Assembly: GCF_003574445.1 (NCBI RefSeq)
Contig: NZ_KZ984564.1
Span: 1-64,000, forward strand
DNA: 64,000 nt
From: Streptomyces sp. YIM 130001
GTDB lineage: Bacteria > Actinomycetota > Actinomycetes > Streptomycetales > Streptomycetaceae
Reading direction: 5' to 3'
Shown here: in pieces, positions 58,461 through 64,000 of the stretch
Position numbering within the stretch: the first letter of the stretch is position 1
Layout of the letters: every line of letters begins with the position of its first letter
Translations under genes and position numbers: made by a program
Notes under the pieces: generated by a model
The model's input: only the letters and a program-made list of their open reading frames with translations
Told to the model about the DNA's origin: nothing
Database searches by the model: none

Positions 58461-60521
58461 TCAGCCGATCTTCGCGTTTCTGGTGACGGTCACTTGGTCG
58501 ATGTCCGAGGTACGGACGGTGACGGAGAACTGCCAGTCGCCGCCCATCGGGACCTGCACTCCGCTCGCCGACCAGTGTCCCGTGGTGATGTGCTCCGGGG
58601 TGACCGGCAGCGGCCCGATGTCCTTGGCCTTCAAGGTGAGGGACACCTTGATCTCCGGTACGTCGAACGGCTTGCCGCCCGGGGTGTCGGCGAAGAGGTG
58701 CAGGTCGTTGTTGCCGGTCCTGCCCGGGGTGAGCTCGAGTCGGACGGTGCCGCGGCCGTTCTCGCCGCCGGTGTCGAAGGGCAGCTCGAGGTTCGTCGGT
58801 CCCGACTGCTCGCTGCTCGACGCGGACTGCTGCCGGTTGCTGGCCTCCTCCTCCGTACGCCCCGGCTCGACGCCGGTCAGCACGGTGGTCACGGCCAGGA
58901 CCGCCACGGCGACGGCTGCCTCGGCGAGCACCGTGCGGCGCAGGCCGAGCCGTTCGGGGTCGCCGTCACGGCGCCGCTTGTCGGCCGCGGCCTCGACGGC
59001 GGCACGCTGCCTGGCCAACTGAGCCTCGCGGGCGCGCGTGCCGGGCCCGGAGCGATCGCTCTTGCCGGTCCCCTTCCCCGTACGCTCGCCGCCGCCCCCT
59101 GCGGCATCCGGCGCCTCGGTGTCCTCGGCGGGCTCGGTGTTCGTGCCCTCGTCCGTGGTCACCGAGAGCCGCGCCGTCCAGCGGCGGGATATCCGAGCCA
59201 TCCCCACCAGGACCGCGATCAGACCGATCTTGATGAGCAGCAGCTGGCCGTACCAGGTGCCGGTGAGCGCCGACCAGGAACCGACCTGCCGCCAGGACTG
59301 GTAGACGCCGGTGACCGCCAGCGCCACCACCGACCAGAAGGCGACCGACGAGAAGCGCAGTACCGCCGGGCGTGGAACCGCGGGCGCCCGGTACAGCGCG
59401 ACGAGCAGCGCCGCGAGCCCGCCGAGCCAGAGCGCGACGGCCAGCAGGTGCACGACGTCCATCGGCATCGCCAGCGCGGTCTGGATGCCCGTCGAGGCGT
59501 GCTCGGCGAGTGCCCAGGTCGCGGCCAGGCCGATCGCGACGACCGCACCGCCGATGCCGAGCCCGAACCCGAGATCCCTGCGCTCGTCCGCGTCCCGCGG
59601 TGCACGACCGGAACCCGCCTTCTCGGCGCCCGGTTCCCCGTCCGGCGCTCCCCCGTCGCCCTCGTCCCGTCGCGCGTACGCCCCGAAGAGCACCGCCACG
59701 AAAAGCGCGGCCGCGGCGAGCAGCAGCAACCGGGAGACCAGCGCGGCCCCCGTCTTCGTACTGAGTACGTCCCCGAGGCTGCCCAGGTCGAACACGTCGC
59801 CGAGCTTCCCCGAGCCGGTGTAGGAACCGCGCAGCAGCAGCATCGCCAGGGTGGACGCGGTCAACGCCAGCCACCCGCCGACCACCAGCCGCTGCAGCGG
59901 CCGCAGTCCGGCACCCCGCGGCCAGCAGATCAGCAGGAACGCCGCCCCGCCGACCAGGACCGCGAACCCCGCGTACGCCACATACCGGGCCGCCCCGTAG
60001 AGCGTGCCGACGACACCGCCGCCCGCCTCCGTGTCGGGCAGCGCCACGGAGGTGTCCGAAGCAGCCCCGATGGAGAAGGTGAAGGCCCCCGAGACCGGAT
60101 GGCTGTCGGCGGAAACCGCCTGCCAGGCGACGGTGTAGGTGCCGTCCGGAAGGCCGGGCTTCAGGGCGGTCGCGTACCTGACGTCCGAACCGCTGCTGAG
60201 ATCGGAGATGGTCCCCTTGTCGGCCCGCTTGCCCGCGGGGTCGAGGACCCGGATCGACCCCTTGGACAGCGCGACCTTCTCCGAGAAGCTGAGCTCCACC
60301 TGCTCCGGAGCCTGCTCGACCACCGAGCCCTGCTTCGGATCGCTCCCGGTCAGCGCGGCATGCGCGTCGGCGGGCGCGGCCCAGACGAGGAGCGAGCCGA
60401 GCGTCACGACGAGCAGCAGCAGGAGTTGCCCGGTGCGCGGCACGGCCGTGATCGTGCGCGAGGCGGTTCTGCTCGATTCCCACGCCGCCGCACGCGGGGC
60501 GGTCCTGGTCGGTTTCAACAC
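58461..60521 (-). CDS. CopC-CopD copper fusion protein
   Basis: 686 aa from the GTG at 60521 (GAGGG ahead of it). N-terminal membrane/signal segment (about 27-48), then the CopC domain: ADAHAALTGSDPKQGSVVEQAPEQVELSFSEKV (about 49-80, with the first His as Cu ligand), DSHPVSGAFTFSIG. CopD domain (about 160-470) has eight membrane helices. A C-terminal extracytoplasmic domain (about 560-686: LELPFDTGGENGRGTVRLELTPGRTG...) resembles a YtkA-like copper-binding domain. Likely handles copper import or loading outside the membrane. Sits between PCuAC (107-bp gap) and DyP genes. Confidence 0.9.
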   Translation of the reverse strand: MLKPTRTAPRAAAWESSRTASRTITAVPRTGQLLLLLVVTLGSLLVWAAPADAHAALTGSDPKQGSVVEQAPEQVELSFSEKVALSKGSIRVLDPAGKRADKGTISDLSSGSDVRYATALKPGLPDGTYTVAWQAVSADSHPVSGAFTFSIGAASDTSVALPDTEAGGGVVGTLYGAARYVAYAGFAVLVGGAAFLLICWPRGAGLRPLQRLVVGGWLALTASTLAMLLLRGSYTGSGKLGDVFDLGSLGDVLSTKTGAALVSRLLLLAAAALFVAVLFGAYARRDEGDGGAPDGEPGAEKAGSGRAPRDADERRDLGFGLGIGGAVVAIGLAATWALAEHASTGIQTALAMPMDVVHLLAVALWLGGLAALLVALYRAPAVPRPAVLRFSSVAFWSVVALAVTGVYQSWRQVGSWSALTGTWYGQLLLIKIGLIAVLVGMARISRRWTARLSVTTDEGTNTEPAEDTEAPDAAGGGGERTGKGTGKSDRSGPGTRAREAQLARQRAAVEAAADKRRRDGDPERLGLRRTVLAEAAVAVAVLAVTTVLTGVEPGRTEEEASNRQQSASSSEQSGPTNLELPFDTGGENGRGTVRLELTPGRTGNNDLHLFADTPGGKPFDVPEIKVSLTLKAKDIGPLPVTPEHITTGHWSASGVQVPMGGDWQFSVTVRTSDIDQVTVTRNAKIG

Positions 60522-60628
60522 CGTGGATCCCTCTCTGGAACGGACGGTTCCGCACCGGGGTACAGCCGGGTCCGGTGCGGCGCCCGCTGCCGCGGCTGCG
60601 GAACGCCTCACCAGGTCCTCGGGGAGCC

Positions 60629-61126
60629 TCACTCGGCCTTCGGGTTGTACGTCGCTTCCTTCACCTCGAGGTGGGTCTCGACCGTGCCGGACTCGGCGAA
60701 CTTCAGGCGGAGCGAGACCTTCTGGCCGAGCTTCGGCTTCTTCTCGAGCTCGAGGAACATCAGATGGTTGCCGCCCCGCTGCAGGCGCAGCTCGCCGTCC
60801 GCCGGCACCTCGAGCGACTCGACGTGCTTCATCTTCTGGTCGACGGTCTCGTGGATCTGCACCTCGCCGGCGATGTCGCTGGTCGCGGAGAGGAGCTTGT
60901 CCGGTGCGGCGCCGCCGTTCTTCACGGTGAGGAACCCGCCGGCCATGTGATCGCTCGCGGGTACGGGCAGATAGCCGTCGGAGACCGTCAGTTCGGGCTT
61001 GGCGGCGTCCGAGTCCCCGCCGCCCGAGTCGGAGCCGCAGCCGACGAGCAGCAGTCCCGCCGAGAGCGCGAGCCCTCCGGCGAGCAGACGCCGCGGAACC
61101 CGCCAATCCGAGTGGTGCTTGGTCAC
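60629..61126 (-). CDS. PCuAC copper chaperone lipoprotein (ECuC-like)
   Basis: 165 aa; GTG start overlapping the Sco stop (GTGA). Lipoprotein signal with lipobox LLLVGC (Cys at about residue 30). Copper motif HX10MX21HXM: IHETVDQKMKH and GGNHLMFLEL. Extracytoplasmic Cu(I) chaperone that feeds Sco and cytochrome oxidase CuA. The S. lividans homologue, ECuC, works with Sco in the same locus. Followed by copCD. Confidence 0.95.
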   Translation of the reverse strand: MTKHHSDWRVPRRLLAGGLALSAGLLLVGCGSDSGGGDSDAAKPELTVSDGYLPVPASDHMAGGFLTVKNGGAAPDKLLSATSDIAGEVQIHETVDQKMKHVESLEVPADGELRLQRGGNHLMFLELEKKPKLGQKVSLRLKFAESGTVETHLEVKEATYNPKAE

Positions 61127-61779
61127 GGCTTGGCTCCCTCGGCGAGCTTGGGCAGGTCCTTGGCGTAGTCATCGGCGCTCGTGGTCTCGCCGTTGTAGAA
61201 GACGTAGCCCTCGTCGGTCTTCGGCGAGAAGGCCATGACCTGCTTGCCGTGGGTCGAGGTGATCGAGCCGTCCTTCTCCTTGACCGGCTTGTCGATGGAG
61301 ATGCCGAGCGTGCGGGCGCCCGCCTGGATGGTCGGGAAGTCGCCGGTCAGACCGATGAAGGAAGGATCCTGCCCCTTGAGCCACTTGCCGAGCTCCTTGG
61401 GGGTGTCCCGCTCGGGGTCGCTGCTGATCATGATCACCTGCAGCTGCTTGCGGACGTCGGCGGGTACGTCCTTCAGGGCGAGAGCGAGGTTGCTCATCGT
61501 CAGCGGGCAGACGTCGGGGCAGTTGGTGTAGCCGAAGTAGACGAGCGTCGGCTTGCCCTTGGTCCGCTCGATCAGGTCGAACTCCTTGCCGTTCGTGTCC
61601 GTGAGGATCATGTCGGGCTTCTTGAAGGGAGTGTCGAGCACGGTCGCGGCCTTGGTCTCCTTCTCGGCGGAGACCTCCGCGGTGGGCTTGTCCTTGTCGT
61701 CTCCTGCGCTGCTGCAGGCGGACAGCGTCAGGGCGGCGGCGCTGAGCAGGGCGGCGGCGATCACACGGTTCTTGCGCAT
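61123..61779 (-). CDS. sco: Sco/SenC copper chaperone lipoprotein
   Basis: 218 aa. Lipoprotein signal, lipobox TLSAC (Cys about residue 22). Thioredoxin-like Sco domain: VYFGYTNCPDVCPLTMSN has the CX3C (about 86-90) and TSTHGKQVMAFSP the conserved His (about 175). Delivers copper to the CuA site of cytochrome c oxidase and, in S. lividans, also to GlxA-related development. Overlaps PCuAC by 4 bp. Confidence 0.96.
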   Translation of the reverse strand: MRKNRVIAAALLSAAALTLSACSSAGDDKDKPTAEVSAEKETKAATVLDTPFKKPDMILTDTNGKEFDLIERTKGKPTLVYFGYTNCPDVCPLTMSNLALALKDVPADVRKQLQVIMISSDPERDTPKELGKWLKGQDPSFIGLTGDFPTIQAGARTLGISIDKPVKEKDGSITSTHGKQVMAFSPKTDEGYVFYNGETTSADDYAKDLPKLAEGAKP

Positions 61780-61854
61780 ACGAAAATGTCCCAGATGTGG
61801 TCGATCCGTTCCGCGCCGGGGCCGGTCAGCGGCCCCGGCGCGGAACGGCTGAAG

Positions 61855-62607
61855 TCAGCTGCTGGTGCGGCGGCGGCCGGCGAGGACACCGAAGGCGACG
61901 CCGGCGGCGCCCACGACGATGCCGACGATGCCGAGGACCCGGGCGGTGTTGTCCGAGGAGTCCGCGGATTCGGCGGCGTTCTCGTCGCCGTCCTTGTCGT
62001 CCTTGTCCGCGGCGGCCGCCTTGCTGTCGTCGCCGTGGCTGTCGTCGGCGTCCTCGAGCTCGAGGACCGGGGCCGGGTGCTCGGGCTCGGCGGCACCCTC
62101 CTTGGGCTCCTCGATCCAGCGCACGACCTCCTTGTCGTCGTAGCTCTGGACGGCCTTGAACACCAATTGGTCGGCGTTCTCGGGCAGCGCGCCGATCGAG
62201 ACCGGGAACTGCTGGAACTCGCCGGTCTTCACGCCGTCCCCGTCCGCGGTCCAGGTGACCTTGGAGACGGCCTCGTCGATCTTCGAACCGTGCACCTCGA
62301 GCGGCTTGTCGAGCTTCGACTTGGTGACCTTGATGTCCCAGCCGGGTACCGGCTGCGGCATCACGGAGGCGAGCGGGTGGTCGGTCGGGAAGCTGACCTC
62401 GAGCTTGTTCGTGGCGGCCTTGTCGCTCTCGTTCGGCACCTTGAAGTTGACGGTGGCGTAACCGCCCTTGGCGGCCTCGCCCTCGGGCTGCACGCTGACG
62501 TGCGCGAAGGCGGTACCGGACAGGGCGAGCACGGCGGTGGCCGCGACGGCCGGCACGGCGATCAGGCGGGTCATCCGGCGGGCGGGGGCAACAGTGGTCT
62601 TGGGCAT
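61855..62607 (-). CDS. YcnI family copper-associated membrane protein
   Basis: 250 aa, ATG at 62607. Signal peptide, then AHVSVQPEGEAAKGGYATVNFKVPNES, where the mature N-terminal His after AHA cleavage is the copper-binding residue of YcnI (DUF1775). The acidic linker DDKDGDENAAESAD and a C-terminal membrane helix (about 222-243) anchor it. 98 bp after the upstream membrane-protein gene, 75 bp before sco. Expected role: extracytoplasmic copper binding. Confidence 0.92.
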   Translation of the reverse strand: MPKTTVAPARRMTRLIAVPAVAATAVLALSGTAFAHVSVQPEGEAAKGGYATVNFKVPNESDKAATNKLEVSFPTDHPLASVMPQPVPGWDIKVTKSKLDKPLEVHGSKIDEAVSKVTWTADGDGVKTGEFQQFPVSIGALPENADQLVFKAVQSYDDKEVVRWIEEPKEGAAEPEHPAPVLELEDADDSHGDDSKAAAADKDDKDGDENAAESADSSDNTARVLGIVGIVVGAAGVAFGVLAGRRRTSS

Positions 62608-62705
62608 GGCGAACACTCCGCTTTCAGCAGTGAGGTTGAGGGGGTGCGCGTGGACGCGCGCGCGTGCGACGCGGCACCCCGGACCTCCTGCGGTGGGGAT
62701 GCGCG

Positions 62706-63590
62706 TCAGGCAGCGAGAGCGAGGACGTCCCGGGCGGGCCGGCAGGCGCCGGTCAGCGGGGAGGGTCCGGAGGGCGCGGGCGGCCCGCGCCTGATCACCG
62801 TGTCCGCGAGCGTCTCCGTACGGGGCGTCGGTGCGGAGCGCGGCGCGGTGGGCGGCGAGAGTGCCAGCGCGTCGGCGTCCGGCACCGGCCCGCGGACGAG
62901 GGCCCGTACGAGCGCGAGTGCGGCACACAGTGCGCGGACCGGCGCACCGTGCGTGAGGCCGTCCCTGGACACCGCGGACAGTTCCACGAGCCGGAGCAGG
63001 GCCAGGTCGCCGCGGCGCAGCAGCCAGCCCGCGGCGAGCGCCGCGAGCAAGTGGCCGAGCAGCATGGGTACGTCGGGCAGCAGCCCCGTACCGCCGGATT
63101 CCACGGCCGGTTCGGGCGAGGCGCCCATGGCCATGCTGTGGTGGTGTTCGTGGCCGGTGGGCGGGGTGTCCGGATTCATGCCGGCGACGGTGAGGATGCG
63201 CCGCGCCTCGGCGGGGTTCATCACCGCGGCCCCGGCGCCGCACACCAGTTTCGAGGCCCGCTGGATCAGCGAGGCATCGGCCGGGGGCCAGCCCTGTGCC
63301 GCCGCGGCCGCACCATGCTGCCCGGCCCCGAACACCACATGCAGCGCGAGCTGCCCGGCGGCGAGTGCGGCGGCGATGCCGGGCAGTGAACGCGCCCGTC
63401 CGGCGAACGGCACGACGAGGCCGAGCGAGGCCAGGAACCCGACACCCACGGTCCACAGCGGCACCGTGTGCGAGGAGGCGAGTGCGTGCCCCCCTGCGGA
63501 CAGCACGACGCAGACCGCGGCGAACACCACGGCCCTCATCAACCGGAGACCGGCTCCGGCCCGCTGCTCGAACGCGTGGGGGGCAGGCAT
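62706..63590 (-). CDS. Membrane protein of the copper locus, function unknown
   Basis: 294 aa. Five or so hydrophobic segments (about 18-40, 45-62, 70-88, 170-190, 208-228). TGHEHHHSMAMG (about 143-154) is a His/Met-rich stretch on the extracytoplasmic side, a plausible copper site. No domain recognised. The first gene in the minus-strand copper operon; the order with YcnI, Sco, PCuAC and CopCD supports a role in copper handling. Confidence 0.8.
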   Translation of the reverse strand: MPAPHAFEQRAGAGLRLMRAVVFAAVCVVLSAGGHALASSHTVPLWTVGVGFLASLGLVVPFAGRARSLPGIAAALAAGQLALHVVFGAGQHGAAAAAQGWPPADASLIQRASKLVCGAGAAVMNPAEARRILTVAGMNPDTPPTGHEHHHSMAMGASPEPAVESGGTGLLPDVPMLLGHLLAALAAGWLLRRGDLALLRLVELSAVSRDGLTHGAPVRALCAALALVRALVRGPVPDADALALSPPTAPRSAPTPRTETLADTVIRRGPPAPSGPSPLTGACRPARDVLALAA

Positions 63591-63880
63591 GACGCCTCAT
63601 CATCGCACTGGGCCCACCCTGCGGGTACGGCAGGTCCACAAGGTCCGGAACATCACGTTCAGGCATACGAGGCGTCCCATACCGGACAACGACCGGCTTC
63701 GCCCGCACGTCCCCGCACGCCCCGACCGCCCCTCCGGCACCCCGCGCACCGGCCGACTTACACCCCCATCGCCGGCCCGCGCATCCGCCGTATGGGCGGT
63801 ATCACGTCAACTCCGGGCTTACACAAGGGCGATCACGGACATACGTATCGGTATGTCGAGTCGGGCCGGGAGGCTGGAGC
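63591..63880. other. 290-bp divergent promoter region, copper operon / ATP-binding protein
   Basis: No gene. GGAG at about 63870 is the ribosome site of the plus-strand gene. I could not identify a CsoR-type operator by eye. Confidence 0.5.
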
Positions 63881-64000
63881 ATGAGCATCTGGTGGTCTCT
63901 CCAACTACGGCGTGAAGCCGAGAGTGTTCCGCTCGCGCGCCGGCTCCTGCGGGGCGCGATGGACACGGCAGGCGTGGATCCGGACATCTCCTACGACCTG
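63881..64000 (+). CDS. RsbW-type ATP-binding protein, N-terminal 40 codons (cut by window)
   Basis: Begins MSIWWSLQLRREAESVPLARRLLRGAMDTAGVDPDISYDL. The RREAESVPLARRLL pattern is the N-terminus of Streptomyces HATPase_c anti-sigma/regulatory ATPases related to RsbW/SpoIIAB, which bind sigma factors or phosphorylate anti-anti-sigma proteins. The kinase boxes lie beyond the window, so specificity cannot be assessed. Confidence 0.8.
   Translation, partial: MSIWWSLQLRREAESVPLARRLLRGAMDTAGVDPDISYDL

Overview
The window is GC-rich DNA with strongly GC-biased third codon positions, many GTG/TTG starts and classic Streptomyces genes: ssgR-ssgA sporulation control, Rex-operator cydAB with a fused cydCD, a THI-box thiC, and a DyP/Sco/PCuAC copper cluster. 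Six copies of the Streptomyces ParB-binding site parS (GTTTCACGTGAAAC; five exact, one with a single mismatch) and several DnaA boxes place it in the origin-proximal core of a linear Streptomyces chromosome. Gene order from about 12.6 kb onwards agrees with what I recall of the S. coelicolor SCO3910-SCO3967 neighbourhood.

Positions 1-12.6 kb look accessory. They hold a 7-bp tandem array, a degraded TnsA-like fragment, and self-contained regulator/target pairs: TetR with an MDR oxidoreductase, HxlR with an MFS pump, MarR with an alpha/beta hydrolase, and PadR beside a serine hydrolase. A VanX-like dipeptidase and argG behind an ARG-box promoter are also here. A perfect 34-bp palindrome carrying a parS closes this part.

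Positions 12.6-30 kb hold MarR/MFS, GNAT/DUF2269, NUDIX, LysR, an operon of holin-like protein, low-molecular-weight phosphatase and Cys/Met lyase, a cupin, ssgR and ssgA, a YibE/F exporter, the TPP riboswitch with thiC, a parS-bearing 40-bp palindrome, a membrane protein, a calcineurin-like phosphatase and a LacI regulator.

Positions 30-44 kb carry hisC, the respiratory locus cydA-cydB-(parS hairpin)-(parS)-cydCD, an orphan GAF sensor kinase, a secreted M23 peptidase, a HAD phosphatase, an LLM flavin oxidoreductase and a second 7-bp array followed by DnaA boxes. Positions 43.7-47.5 kb are a translationally coupled minus-strand operon: M24 peptidase, EphD-like hydrolase-SDR fusion, MerR.

Positions 47.8-51.5 kb encode two ATPase-permease pairs of ABC transporters. 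Then come an F420-type NADP-binding protein, DUF488, a second HAD phosphatase coupled to serS, a 0.7-kb spacer rich in DnaA boxes, and pheA. From 57 to 63.6 kb lies the minus-strand copper locus: membrane protein, YcnI, Sco, PCuAC, CopCD and DyP peroxidase (DtpA type). The window ends in the first 40 codons of an RsbW-type ATP-binding protein.
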